Shown in pieces: positions 6,988-14,865 of a stretch of DNA of 43,441 bases. The stretch's first letter is position 1, and each line of letters starts with the position of its first letter. Source of the DNA: JBAWYM01 sp037143575 (GTDB lineage: Bacteria; Patescibacteriota; Gracilibacteria; Peribacterales; Peribacteraceae); the NCBI GenBank assembly GCA_037143575.1, contig JBAWYM010000007.1:1-43441 (forward strand), written 5' to 3'. The notes beneath the pieces are model-generated. The model had not been told where the DNA came from. It saw only the letters and a program-made list of their open reading frames with translations, and did not search any database. Made by a program: the position numbers and the translations under genes.

Positions 6988-7557
6988 TTATTTCTTCAGC
7001 CCCAACACCTTCACAATCTCCCCATACACGTCGTCCATCGTCCCCTTTCCGTCCACCTGCACGAGCTTACCCTGCGCTTTGTACCGCTCGATCACCGGGA
7101 GCGTCTTCTCGGTAAAGGTCTGCATCCGGCGGCGAATGATCCCCTCGTCGGCATCATCCTTGCGACCCTCGGCCTTCGCGCGGCCGAAGATGCGCTGCAA
7201 GCCTTCCTCTTCGCTCAGGGTGATTTCGATGCAGCGAAAATCCCGACTCGCTTTCTGCATGATGCTATCAAAATCCTGCATCTGATTATCGTCACGGGGA
7301 ATACCGTCGAAGAGAATCTTCTGCGTCGGTGCACGCCTAGCGATAGCCGCGGAAACGACCTGCATGATGATCTCGTGCGGAACCAATTTGCCGATATCAA
7401 TGTAGGACTTCACAGTCTTGCCGAGCTCAGAACCGGAAGCCGCAATGGCCCGGAGCTCTCCTCCGGCCTCGAAGAGGTCATAGCCGTAATCTGCGATGAG
7501 ACGCTTGGCCTGAGTGCCTTTGCCGGAACCTTGGATACCAAATAATACGAGATCCAT
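6988..7557 (-). CDS. adk: Adenylate kinase, short-LID form
   Basis: Catalyses ATP + AMP = 2 ADP. The 189-aa product has the P-loop GIQGSGKGT (7-15), FDGIPRDD in place of the usual DGFPRT strand-loop, and the arginine-rich LID neighbourhood IIRRRMQTF. The short LID lacks the four-cysteine zinc insert. I chose ATG 7557 because MDLVLFG is the family start. A second copy of that start with synonymous changes lies upstream at 7648 and opens a 29-codon reading frame that stops one base before this ATG. Confidence 0.96.
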   Translation of the reverse strand: MDLVLFGIQGSGKGTQAKRLIADYGYDLFEAGGELRAIAASGSELGKTVKSYIDIGKLVPHEIIMQVVSAAIARRAPTQKILFDGIPRDDNQMQDFDSIMQKASRDFRCIEITLSEEEGLQRIFGRAKAEGRKDDADEGIIRRRMQTFTEKTLPVIERYKAQGKLVQVDGKGTMDDVYGEIVKVLGLKK

Positions 7558-7558
7558 A

Positions 7559-7648
7559 TCAAAGAATGGGGAAAGAAATGGAACCTTGCCTGCCGGCCGT
7601 AGCTCCCGCAGGAGCGAAGGCTGGAATACCGAAGAGGACGAGATCCAT
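7559..7648 (-). other. Upstream ORF made from a duplicated adk start plus a palindrome
   Basis: ATG 7648 opens MDLVLFGIP, matching adk codons 1-8 with third-position differences, then reads through the palindromic element at 7593-7624 and stops (TGA) one base before the adk ATG. It has its own C/U-rich heptad leader (ACTTTCC, ACTTTCC, AGTTACC, TCTTCTCCC). It looks like the original adk start, displaced by an insertion after codon 8 with a copy regenerated downstream. If translated, ribosomes would end next to the adk start. Confidence 0.7.
7593..7624. repeat. Palindromic element CCGTAGCTCC/GGAGCGAAGG
   Basis: Near relative of the element at 73-104; it abuts the duplicated adk start. Stem around CTCCCGCAGGAG. 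Confidence 0.7.
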
Positions 7649-7911
7649 GGGAGAAGAGGTAACTGGAAAGTGGAAAGTAACGATGAATCGAACCACACAG
7701 AAAATAGCCAAAGACAGCAGAAAATGCTACCGGCTTTTAAAGCCATTCTCGAGAAAATTGTCGTGGTGAGTTATGTCATTCCGAGCCGTGTCGAGGAACG
7801 AACCACGACAATTTTTGAGAATCGCAGATTTGTCGCAGTTCGACACGGCTCACTGTGACAAATCTGCTGTGGTCAATGACACATTTGAAAATCCCGAAGT
7901 GAGAATATCGC
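7649..7911. repeat. Intergenic repeats between adk and the 47-aa protein
   Basis: No gene. It contains GTGGAAA heptads (7660-7680), one copy of the GTCATTCCGAGC...GTCGAGGAACGA palindromic repeat (about 7771-7800) and an inverted repeat AGATTTGTC/GACAAATCT (7828-7865). Confidence 0.55.
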
Positions 7912-8055
7912 CTACTTCACCGCATTCACGATATCCACGAGCAGCTGAGCTGCCACGGGGGTATCGCCGGACTGGATGCTCCCGGCAAAGGCGAAGAAGA
8001 CGACGGTGAGACCGATGAAGGCGGCCATGAGATAGCGCTGGCGTTTCTTGGTCAT
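7912..8055 (-). CDS. Small membrane protein, 47 aa, unknown
   Basis: Not recognised. ATG 8055 opens MTKKRQRYL followed by one hydrophobic helix (about residues 9-25, MAAFIGLTVVFFAFAGS), a basic N-terminus giving an inside-in orientation, and a short polar C-terminus. It lies between secY and adk on the same strand and follows a strong C-rich leader (CCATTCCCCCACCCTCTC). It does not match SecE or SecG. Longer in-frame starts would run into a dispersed repeat and are not credible. Confidence 0.55.
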   Translation of the reverse strand: MTKKRQRYLMAAFIGLTVVFFAFAGSIQSGDTPVAAQLLVDIVNAVK

Positions 8056-8135
8056 GAGAGGGTGGGGGAATGGATGTGAATGTTCGTGAATAGTATAGCA
8101 GTTTTGGGCGCGAAAGGCCATTGCCGTGAACAGTG

Positions 8136-8230
8136 TTTGAACCTTGATTAAAAGGATTACTGGATTTTCATGATGTTCTTTGAATAGCGCCATCAAGAAA
8201 TCCTTACAATCCTCTGAATCAAGGTTCAAA
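8136..8230. repeat. Dispersed 95-bp palindromic (MITE-like) repeat, copy 1
   Basis: Termini TTTGAACCTTGATT/AATCAAGGTTCAAA are inverted, and internal AGGATT/AATCCT continue the pairing into one long hairpin. The right half is almost identical to copy 2 at 22749-22840. It lies 10 bp after the secY stop. No transposase is encoded; mobility is inferred. Confidence 0.8.
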
Positions 8231-8240
8231 CAACGTTCCC

Positions 8241-9521
8241 TTAAATGAGCTTTTCGTAGTCATGAGCCAATAATTGTGCATTCACCTGTCTGATAATCTC
8301 CATCACCACCCCGACGACGATGATCAGCCCCGAGCCGGAGATGAGGAGATCGGCGCGGCTGAGGGCCGTGAACTTGGTGAAGATCAGCGGGATGACGGCG
8401 ATGAGACCGAGGAAAATGCCTCCCCACAGATTGAGGCGGCTACTGGTGCGGCCGAGAACTTCGGCGGTCTGGCGACCGGGACGGATGCCCGGGATGAAGC
8501 CACCGCGCTTTTGGATCTGCTCCGCGAGATCGTCAACTTTGAAGGTCACGGAAACGTAGAAATACGTGAAGGCCACCACGAGCAAGAAGTAGATGATGAG
8601 GTAAATGACACTCGGATTCTGCGGATTGACGTACAGGGTGATGAAGCTCACGAGCCACTGGAACCGGGGAGCGGACTGGAGGAACTGCGCGAGGATCGCG
8701 GGGAACGTGATGAGGGAGACGGCGAAGATAATCGGGATCATGCCTGCCTGATTGAGACGAATGGGGATGCCACCCTGCACACCACGACCGGAGCCCTGAT
8801 TGGCGTAAGTGATGGGGACGAGCTTGTGGGCATCGGTGAAGAGCACCACGGCGATGAGCATCGCCACAGAGATGAGAGCGAAGAGGAAATACATTCCTCC
8901 GTTGCCTCCACCGGAAAGAAAAATGGAGCTCATCGATGCCGGAATACCCGACACAATTCCTGTGAAAATGATCAACGAGACACCGTTCCCCACGCCTTTC
9001 TCGGTCATGAGTTCTCCGAGCCACAGAAGGAACATCGAACCGGCGGTCACGTAGATCATCGGGAGCAAAACTCCGGGGAACGACATATCCACGAGTTTGA
9101 GTCCGCCACGCGTCAGAAGGATCAGAAAACCGTAACTCTGGATGAATGCCAGCGGAAGGGTGATCCAGCGCATCAAACGGTTGAGCTCCTGCTGTCCCTG
9201 CACACCCTCTTTACTGAGTGCCTCGAGCTTGGGGAAAATGACCGTGCAGAGCTGAATGATAATGGAGGCATTGATGTACGGAGAGAGCCCGAGCAGCATG
9301 ACGGAGAAATGATCGAGGGATCCACCGGTGAGTGCGACGAAAACACCCATCGGACCCGTGGAACCGGCACGCGATGCGAGATATTGTTGGAGGGCTGCGG
9401 GGTCGGTCCCGGGAACGGCGATATGTGCGGCGAGGCGGTAGATGAACAGCAGACCGATCGTCACGAGAATACGACGGCGCAAATCTTCGGAGTGCCAGAG
9501 TTGTCGCAGGTAGGTGAACAT
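8241..9521 (-). CDS. secY: Preprotein translocase subunit SecY
   Basis: Core channel of the Sec translocase in the inner membrane. The 426-aa length is normal and about ten hydrophobic helices can be traced. Family blocks include ITIGLLFIYRLAAHIAVPG near the N-terminus, the plug region GGSLDHFSVMLLGLSPYINASI, GVGNGVSLIIFTGIV, and the late cytoplasmic loop QKRGGFIPGIRPG. It follows rplO in the usual order. It would export the SLH/CAP protein, the lipoprotein and the cysteine-rich proteins found here. Confidence 0.98.
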   Translation of the reverse strand: MFTYLRQLWHSEDLRRRILVTIGLLFIYRLAAHIAVPGTDPAALQQYLASRAGSTGPMGVFVALTGGSLDHFSVMLLGLSPYINASIIIQLCTVIFPKLEALSKEGVQGQQELNRLMRWITLPLAFIQSYGFLILLTRGGLKLVDMSFPGVLLPMIYVTAGSMFLLWLGELMTEKGVGNGVSLIIFTGIVSGIPASMSSIFLSGGGNGGMYFLFALISVAMLIAVVLFTDAHKLVPITYANQGSGRGVQGGIPIRLNQAGMIPIIFAVSLITFPAILAQFLQSAPRFQWLVSFITLYVNPQNPSVIYLIIYFLLVVAFTYFYVSVTFKVDDLAEQIQKRGGFIPGIRPGRQTAEVLGRTSSRLNLWGGIFLGLIAVIPLIFTKFTALSRADLLISGSGLIIVVGVVMEIIRQVNAQLLAHDYEKLI

Positions 9522-9599
9522 ACGAAGGGAATTGTTAGATTGCTGTATTGCTACAGTGTTCGCAAGCGCGACCGGAATGAGGAGAAGACAAAAGAGATA

Positions 9600-10040
9600 T
9601 TACTTTACGAGTGTCACGGAACCTCCGGCCTTGATGATCGCCGCCTTTGCACTCTTGGACGTGGCGTTGACCGTCAGAACATACTTCTTGGTAATGGTCC
9701 CCTTTCCGAGGAGCTTCACCGGCTTCGTCGTGCGCAAGAGGCGAACCTTCTTCAGTGCAGCAATATCATAGGATCCCGCTGGAAGCTTGGCTTCGAGTGA
9801 GGAAAGGTTGAGCGGCTCACATTCGCGGCGCGTGGGATTGGTGAATCCTCCGAGCTTGGGCTGACGACGGATGAGCGGCACCTGACCTCCTTCGAATCCG
9901 AATCTCTTCCCCTTGCCCGCACGTGCGTGCTGACCCTTCGTTCCACGACCGGCGGTCGTCCCGCCTCCGGCGGAGGAGCCACGGGCAACGCGCTTGCGCT
10001 TCTTCACTGATCCAAATGACGGTTTGAGTGCATGCAACAT
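9600..10040 (-). CDS. rplO: 50S ribosomal protein uL15
   Basis: uL15 is a late-assembling large-subunit protein. The 146-aa product has a basic glycine-rich N-terminus (KRKRVARGSSAGGGTTAGRGTKGQHAR), the GGQVPLIRRQPKLGGF motif and the conserved C-terminal AAIIKAGGSV. Start 10040 (MLHALKPSFGSVKK) fits the family; upstream in-frame ATGs add unrelated sequence from a repeat. There is no rpmD (uL30) between rpsE and rplO; the gap instead contains three accessory genes. Confidence 0.96.
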   Translation of the reverse strand: MLHALKPSFGSVKKRKRVARGSSAGGGTTAGRGTKGQHARAGKGKRFGFEGGQVPLIRRQPKLGGFTNPTRRECEPLNLSSLEAKLPAGSYDIAALKKVRLLRTTKPVKLLGKGTITKKYVLTVNATSKSAKAAIIKAGGSVTLVK

Positions 10041-10164
10041 GATCTTCCGAATGGAAAGGAATACGTCGGGCATCCTAGAGAGAGCGGGGCCAAAGCTCAA
10101 GAGAAGATCGGGGGATTTTTCGCAATGAGCATCAGGTAAGCGAAGAGTCCAGCACACATCATCC

Positions 10165-10238
10165 GGCATCGGAAAATGGAAAATGGAATCCAATCGGTCT
10201 ACCCTCAAATCAGAATTTTCCACTTTCCACTTTCCATC
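10165..10238. repeat. Heptad inverted repeat upstream of the SLH/CAP gene
   Basis: GGAAAATGGAAAATGGA on the left pairs imperfectly with TTTTCCACTTTCCACTTTCCA on the right, ending two bases before ATG 10240. The right arm is the pyrimidine-rich leader of the SLH/CAP gene. Confidence 0.6.
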
Positions 10239-10239
10239 G

Positions 10240-11415
10240 ATGCGGATCACGAAAACCGCCTCCATCTACGCTCTGCAGGGTTTAGCGCTCTCTACCTGCA
10301 TCATCCTGAGCACCGGAGTAGCACTGGCAACCGAACCGGTCGTCACACGAGCCGAAGCGGTGATGTACCTGCTCTGGAGTGCCTCCTACCCTGTAGCATC
10401 CATCGCCCCCACCGCGAAGAACATCGCTCCGGATGTTCCTGCATCTGCATGGTATGCAGCGATCATGGCTTCAGGACTGCGTGCAGGCATAGTGATCCCG
10501 GAGCGCCAAACAGGGAATCTCTCGCCCGATGAAGCGATCACGCGGGGAGAATTACTGATGATGATCGGTCGCCTCTTCAAGCTGCCGCAAAATCTTCCCA
10601 GCAATTTTACGGATGTTTCCGACCGTGCGCTCTACGCACCCTACGCCGGTACGGCCAAGCAGTATCAGCTCTTCCTCTTCGTGAGCCCGACCCTTCTCAG
10701 TCCCACGCAGGCCGTCACTCCACTCGATGCCGCGGGCGCAGTCCATGCGATTTTCTCGCACTTCCCCACACTGCGGCCCGGATTCCGCGGATCTCCAATT
10801 CCCGCTGCTCCTTCCTCCCCCTCCTCTCTCCCGGCAACAACACGATCGAGCACAGCCGCTTCCTCCCGGAAGACAGAGCTCATTCCTATCCGCCCCTCCA
10901 TTTCACCCCAGGAGAAAGCGATCCTCCAAGTGATCGCCCTCACGAATCACGAACGCTCCGTCGCAGGTCTCCCTCCTCTCAAGCGCAATCAGCTCCTCGA
11001 AAGCGCAGCGCAGAAGCATGCCGACGATATGCGCACCCAGGGGTACTTCAGCCACGTCACCCCCGAAGGCAAGAGCTACATCGATCGTATCCGTGCGACG
11101 GGGTACTTCACGATCACCGATCCCATCTGCACCTGCCAGCCATACTATGATCTCGGCAAGACTCTGGAACAGCGTTCGGAGACCACCCCCAACTACATCG
11201 TGACCAAGGCGCAGCAGATCTGCTCCTGCAAGCCCACATTCTCTGTCGGCGAAAACCTCGCCCGCGGTCAGGCCAATCCCGAAACGGTGGTACAGGAATG
11301 GATGGGCTCGGCGCCCCACCGTCGCGCGATCCTCCAGCCGCTCTTCCTGGAAGTCGGCGTCGGCATCGCGGGGGATGTGTGGGTGGAGAACTTCGGAGCG
11401 GTGAGGACGAAGTAG
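10240..11415 (+). CDS. Secreted SLH-domain and CAP/SCP-domain protein, 391 aa
   Basis: Probably a surface protein held to the cell wall or S-layer. A signal peptide (MRITKTASIYALQGLALSTCIILSTGVALA) is followed by SLH-like repeats (about 35-175; VTRAEAVMYLL, ITRGELLMMIGRLF), a Ser/Pro/Thr linker (about 180-220) and a CAP/SCP (CRISP-like) domain (about 225-391). CAP signatures: TNHERSVAGLPPL, the His in YFSHVTPEGKS, SVGENLARG, and QEWMGSAPHRRAIL. A CTC..CSC cysteine insert lies inside the CAP domain. It is on the opposite strand to the ribosomal genes, inserted between rplO and rpsE. ATG 10240 follows TTTCCACTTTCCATCG. Confidence 0.88.
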   Translation: MRITKTASIYALQGLALSTCIILSTGVALATEPVVTRAEAVMYLLWSASYPVASIAPTAKNIAPDVPASAWYAAIMASGLRAGIVIPERQTGNLSPDEAITRGELLMMIGRLFKLPQNLPSNFTDVSDRALYAPYAGTAKQYQLFLFVSPTLLSPTQAVTPLDAAGAVHAIFSHFPTLRPGFRGSPIPAAPSSPSSLPATTRSSTAASSRKTELIPIRPSISPQEKAILQVIALTNHERSVAGLPPLKRNQLLESAAQKHADDMRTQGYFSHVTPEGKSYIDRIRATGYFTITDPICTCQPYYDLGKTLEQRSETTPNYIVTKAQQICSCKPTFSVGENLARGQANPETVVQEWMGSAPHRRAILQPLFLEVGVGIAGDVWVENFGAVRTK

Positions 11416-11477
11416 GGGCAGGAAGGTAGTGCTAAGGCAAGCACGCATAGTTTTCCTCAACGCTATCTCTGACCTTC

Positions 11478-12080
11478 CTATCTTAAAGGCTCTGAGAAAT
11501 GTATGGAACGAATAATCTTGTCAACATCAGAACTACCAACAACATCGTCCCCATGCCAAATCCAAGTAAAATGACTCGGATCTTGCTCTAAAACGTAGTC
11601 CCATTGATTACAATGACGATAGTCCCATCCTCTGATCCCATTAATAGTAATAGGATCTATCTCATCCGCAGGACATCTCTGACCATAGAATTCCAACTCG
11701 CGTCCAAAAGAAACAAAATCTTTCTTTGAATCCTTTTCCTTCCCGACTTGGAAATCCACAAATTGAGCACCTCTCGGTTTTCCGCGAGTATCATGTGTTT
11801 TATTCCAATCCGAAAGGAGCTTGTTCTCTACGGTGATCATAAGTTCTATCACATCTTCGTGGCTTTCAATGACCCACTCACTGGGATAACGAAATGTGAT
11901 GCCATATTTCTCATTGTTATAGGTTTTCCAATCAGAACCTGTTGCAAAGCTCGATGAGTCCAATGATGAGAGTGATGTGGGCACTCCTTGTGCTTCTTTC
12001 TCTGGCGATTGAATTCTTGCACACCCCATGAATAGCAAACTCACAACCGCACACACCGACAAACAATTTCGGAGACACAT
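11478..12080 (-). CDS. Predicted lipoprotein, 200 aa
   Basis: The N-terminal signal MCLRNCLSVCAVVSLLFMGC has a lipobox-like LFMGC (Cys 20), so it is probably lipid-anchored. The mature part carries a YGITFRYPSEWVIE motif, typical of the PsbP-like or surface lipoproteins common in low-complexity genomes, plus a C-terminal pair of cysteines (about 148 and 171) that could form a disulfide. It is AT-richer than its neighbours. It follows the DJ-1/PfpI gene on the same strand across a 78-bp spacer with a GC hairpin. No function is assigned. Confidence 0.75.
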   Translation of the reverse strand: MCLRNCLSVCAVVSLLFMGCARIQSPEKEAQGVPTSLSSLDSSSFATGSDWKTYNNEKYGITFRYPSEWVIESHEDVIELMITVENKLLSDWNKTHDTRGKPRGAQFVDFQVGKEKDSKKDFVSFGRELEFYGQRCPADEIDPITINGIRGWDYRHCNQWDYVLEQDPSHFTWIWHGDDVVGSSDVDKIIRSIHFSEPLR

Positions 12081-12136
12081 GCCATCATCTTATCAATAAA
12101 AAGTCAGAACAAGTAGATTAAACTTTTCACTTCCAT

Positions 12137-12152
12137 GCGGGAAGCATCCCGC
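12137..12152 (+). repeat. GCGGGA-AGCA-TCCCGC hairpin, copy B
   Basis: Six-bp stem with AGCA loop, followed by GCTC as in the other copies. It lies on the plus strand between the DJ-1/PfpI gene and the lipoprotein gene, so here its orientation opposes the genes. Confidence 0.75.
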
Positions 12153-12158
12153 GCTCAG

Positions 12159-12683
12159 TTATGATTTTACCTTCACCACCGCCGCAATCGCCCGTCCGAA
12201 GTCCCCTGCCGCCTCCGCTCCATTCGCGGTAATAATTAAACCATCGACGGTGACGCGCTCGCCGGTGTATTCCGCTTTCGCCTGCGTGAGGATCGCCGCC
12301 TGTTCACCATTTGCGTCCCACACGGTCGCACGCTTGCCCTCGAGCACCCGGGCTTTGGCGAGAATCAGTGGTGCGATGCAAATGGCTGCCAGGGGAATCG
12401 TTCCATCGAACGCATCGTGAGCGATCCGCAACGCCTCTGGATTGCGGGTATAAGCTTCTGCGCCGGGTCCGCCGATGAAGACCACCGCTTCGTAGTCATG
12501 GAAGTTCACACTCTTCATCGACAATGATGCATCCACCGTCCCTCCGAGCTTCCCGAAGCACTTCCCGCCCGCGGCACTGGCGACGGTGATCGCGAAACCG
12601 CCTTGCTCAAGTGCCTCGCGCGTTCCCAAATATTCCAGATCCTGATAGCCGGATTGGGCGAGAATGATAAGGATGGGCTTCAT
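12159..12683 (-). CDS. DJ-1/PfpI family protein, 174 aa
   Basis: Class I glutamine amidotransferase-like fold; family members include glyoxalases/deglycases, chaperones and intracellular peptidases. The visible core is MKPILIILAQSGYQDLEYLGTREAL, VVFIGGPGAEAY and the nucleophile elbow AAICIAPLILAKA with Cys about 111, followed by GKRATVW. The conserved acidic residue near the N-terminus is E17. Start 12683 follows TATAAT (12690-12695) by only six bases, so the transcript may be almost leaderless. The exact substrate cannot be told. Confidence 0.88.
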   Translation of the reverse strand: MKPILIILAQSGYQDLEYLGTREALEQGGFAITVASAAGGKCFGKLGGTVDASLSMKSVNFHDYEAVVFIGGPGAEAYTRNPEALRIAHDAFDGTIPLAAICIAPLILAKARVLEGKRATVWDANGEQAAILTQAKAEYTGERVTVDGLIITANGAEAAGDFGRAIAAVVKVKS

Positions 12684-12689
12684 GAGGGG

Positions 12690-12695
12690 ATTATA
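12690..12695 (-). promoter_or_regulatory. Possible -10 box (TATAAT) of the DJ-1/PfpI gene
   Basis: Consensus TATAAT ending six bases before the start codon. A TTGCAA lies 12 bp upstream, too close for a standard -35. If used, the mRNA leader would be only a few bases. Confidence 0.4.
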
Positions 12696-12721
12696 GCAGG
12701 ACAGAATTTGCAATTTTCTGA

Positions 12722-12782
12722 TGTGCGATTTGCGATTGATGCCCCGATGAACAAATCGCCATTCGCAAATCTCTAAATCGCC
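12722..12782. repeat. Heptad inverted repeat (GCGATTT/AAATCGC)
   Basis: GTGCGATTTGCGATTG on the left pairs with AAATCGC, CATTCGC, AAATCTC steps on the right. It lies between rpsE and the DJ-1/PfpI gene. A sister repeat with the same motif lies at 31351-31461. Confidence 0.6.
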
Positions 12783-12790
12783 AATCTCTT

Positions 12791-13438
12791 CTACCGTCCC
12801 CCGAGATTATCAATAGCCCCCTGACGCTCCGTGGGACGTGCCTCCTCCTTGATCAGTGCTGAACGTGCGGTTTCGATCACTTCAGCATCCTGACGTGCGC
12901 CTTTGGTTTCCTGTAACGGCTTCGAGACCGGCACTTCTTCGGATGGCATCCCGCCCTTCCACTTGAGCGCCTGGAGCGCGAGGATCACCGCCTGGGCATT
13001 CACGAGCTTGTTGCCGGTTCCGAAGCGCTTGCTCAGAATATCCTTCACCCCGACGTTTTCCAAAATGACGCGCGCGGCACCACCGGCGATGATTCCCGTT
13101 CCCTTGGATGCCGGGATCAGACGGATCTTCGCGGCCTTGAACTTCATGTCGATCTGATGCGGAATGGTGCCTTCGATCAGGGGGATCCGGAACATTTTGC
13201 GTTTGGCTGCAGTCACCGCCTTCTTCACCGCTGCCTGCACCTCTGTTGCCTTCCCTGTCCCCAAGCCAACCTTTCCCTTCTTATTGCCAACGACCACGAT
13301 CGCGCGGAAGCGCATGCGGCGACCACCGGCGACCACTCTGGTCACGCGATCGACGGAGAGCGTCGTCTCCTCGAACTCACTCGGCTCGCGGGAGCGACGG
13401 TCATTCTTCTTGCGATCTGGGCGGGAGGATTTGGCCAT
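12791..13438 (-). CDS. rpsE: 30S ribosomal protein uS5
   Basis: uS5 helps set decoding accuracy and mRNA entry. The 215-aa product has the N-terminal dsRBD-like domain (VDRVTRVVAGGRRMRFRAIVVVGNKKGKVGLGTGKA) and the C-terminal domain with PHQIDMKFKAAKIRLIPASKGTGIIAGG and VKDILSKRFGTGN. N- and C-terminal charged extensions make it longer than the usual 165 aa. It follows rplR; the 94-bp spacer holds a GCGCGA/TCGCGC hairpin and a C/U-rich leader ending CTTACCTCTCCCA. Confidence 0.97.
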   Translation of the reverse strand: MAKSSRPDRKKNDRRSREPSEFEETTLSVDRVTRVVAGGRRMRFRAIVVVGNKKGKVGLGTGKATEVQAAVKKAVTAAKRKMFRIPLIEGTIPHQIDMKFKAAKIRLIPASKGTGIIAGGAARVILENVGVKDILSKRFGTGNKLVNAQAVILALQALKWKGGMPSEEVPVSKPLQETKGARQDAEVIETARSALIKEEARPTERQGAIDNLGGR

Positions 13439-13500
13439 TGGGAGAGGTAAGTGAGGTTTGGAAGAGGTTATAAAGGCCTGAAAGGTTTACCTGTAGCAGT

Positions 13501-13516
13501 GCGCGATGCTTCGCGC
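13501..13516 (-). repeat. GCGCGA-AGCA-TCGCGC hairpin, copy C (before rpsE)
   Basis: Variant of the GCGGGA/TCCCGC hairpin with compensatory stem change (GCGCGA/TCGCGC) and the same AGCA loop in sense orientation. It precedes the rpsE pyrimidine leader. Confidence 0.75.
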
Positions 13517-13532
13517 GAGTGATAACAAAAAA

Positions 13533-13877
13533 TTAAAACAATAACCCACCCTCACGTGCCGCCTCGGCAACCGCTTTCACGATGCCGTGGTACGCGTAGC
13601 CGTTGCGATCGAAGACGACGGAGGTAATGCCGGCATCCTTGGCCTTCTTGGCGACGAGGGATCCGAGCTTGGTACCACCGGCGACGGAAGGCTTGGCCTT
13701 GGCCTCGGTGGTAGATGCTGCTGCGAGCGTCCTGCCCGTGGCATCATCGATCAGCTGAACGTAGATGCAGGCTAGCGAGCGGTACACAGTGAGGCGCGGG
13801 CGGGTAGCCGTACCGGAGACTCTTGCGCGGATGCGCTTCTTCCTAGTGAGCCGATGTTGGAGCTTGGTGAGCGTCAT
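13533..13877 (-). CDS. rplR: 50S ribosomal protein uL18
   Basis: uL18 binds 5S rRNA and joins it to the central protuberance. The 114-aa product shows RKKRIRARVSGTATRPRLTVYRSLACIYVQLIDD at the N-terminus and VVFDRNGYAYHGIVKAVAEAAREGGL at the C-terminus, both family hallmarks. Start 13877 gives the expected length. It lies 11 bp after rplF in the standard order. Confidence 0.97.
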   Translation of the reverse strand: MTLTKLQHRLTRKKRIRARVSGTATRPRLTVYRSLACIYVQLIDDATGRTLAAASTTEAKAKPSVAGGTKLGSLVAKKAKDAGITSVVFDRNGYAYHGIVKAVAEAAREGGLLF

Positions 13878-13888
13878 GATGCGAAGGA

Positions 13889-14452
13889 TTAAGCGGCGGA
13901 AGCACCCTTGCCGACGGCAGCCTTGCCGGCCTTACGGCGAACGAACTCGGTGGTGTAACGAATACCCTTGCCCTTGTACGGTTCGGGCGGGCGGAGGATG
14001 CGGATGTTGGCGGCGGTCTGACCGACGAGCTGCTTATCGATGCCGCTAATCGTGATGAGGTTCTTATTCTTCTCGTCCTGCGTTACCGAAATACCCTCCG
14101 GAATAGCGAAATCGACAGGGTGGGAAAAACCGAGGCTGAGAGCAAGCTTCTTCGGCTGGATCTGGACCTTGAAGCCCACACCGATGATCTCAAGCGATTT
14201 CTGGTAGCCCGTCGCCACACCAATAATCATATTCGCGACGATCTGGCGTGTGAGCCCCTGGCGCGCACGTCCATCATCACCATCATTCAGCCGCGTCACG
14301 ATCACCTCCTGACCCTCCACCTTCACCGCGACTTCCGGAAGAATGCCGAAGGTCAATGTACCCTTGGAGCCCTTCACAGACACCACATTTCCAGCGACGT
14401 TGACCGTCACACCGGAGAGAATAGCCACTGGTTTGCGTCCTATTCGGGACAT
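13889..14452 (-). CDS. rplF: 50S ribosomal protein uL6
   Basis: uL6 binds near the sarcin-ricin loop. The 187-aa product begins MSRIGRKPVAILSGV and has both halves of the duplicated fold, with GVATGYQKSLEIIGVGFK in the middle and the diagnostic RPPEPYKGKGIRY near the end. Its leader is heptadic (ATTCTTC, ATTCTTC, ATTCCC, ATG). It is followed by rplR. Confidence 0.97.
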   Translation of the reverse strand: MSRIGRKPVAILSGVTVNVAGNVVSVKGSKGTLTFGILPEVAVKVEGQEVIVTRLNDGDDGRARQGLTRQIVANMIIGVATGYQKSLEIIGVGFKVQIQPKKLALSLGFSHPVDFAIPEGISVTQDEKNKNLITISGIDKQLVGQTAANIRILRPPEPYKGKGIRYTTEFVRRKAGKAAVGKGASAA

Positions 14453-14471
14453 GGGAATGAAGAATGAAGAA

Positions 14472-14861
14472 TTACGAGATGGTGCAGAGAAGTTCGCCGC
14501 CGACCTTCTTCATCCGCGCTTCGCGGTCGGTAAGGAGGCCGTTGCTGGTGGAGAGAATGGCGATACCGTAGCCGCGGAGTACTGGGAGGAGCTCATCCAC
14601 CGCACGGTAAATGCGCCGTCCGGGCTTGCTGATGCGCTCCAGCGTAAGGGAGGCACGATCAGCCTTGAACGTAACGACGAGTTCCTGCTTGGGCACAATG
14701 CCCTCCACTTCAACTCGTCCTAAGAAACCTTCTTTCACGAGGAGTGCACAAAGATTCTGCTTAATGCGAGACCAGGGAGCACGGCACTGCAATCGTCCGA
14801 CGGACTGAGCATTGCGAATGCGGGTGAGGAGATCGCCGATGGGATCGTTGACAGGAGGCAT
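14472..14861 (-). CDS. rpsH: 30S ribosomal protein uS8
   Basis: uS8 is a primary 16S rRNA binder and in many bacteria a translational repressor of the spc operon. The 129-aa product begins MPPVNDPIGDLLTRIRNAQ and ends with the family motif GYGIAILSTSNGLLTDREA plus VGGELLCTIS. Start 14861 matches the family; an upstream in-frame ATG overlaps rpsN. It lies 4 bp after the rpsN stop and is probably coupled to it. Confidence 0.96.
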   Translation of the reverse strand: MPPVNDPIGDLLTRIRNAQSVGRLQCRAPWSRIKQNLCALLVKEGFLGRVEVEGIVPKQELVVTFKADRASLTLERISKPGRRIYRAVDELLPVLRGYGIAILSTSNGLLTDREARMKKVGGELLCTIS

Positions 14862-14865
14862 GAAG

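Noticed and set aside
7912..8229. 105-codon version of the small membrane protein
   Set aside because: The upstream part is the translated dispersed repeat; the ATG at 8055 has a typical leader.
8274..9800. 508-codon open frame on the plus strand
   Set aside because: It is fully antisense to secY and rplO, whose products are certain. The translation is a low-complexity Glu/Asp/His/Arg string with no domain, typical of the complement of a GC-rich gene.
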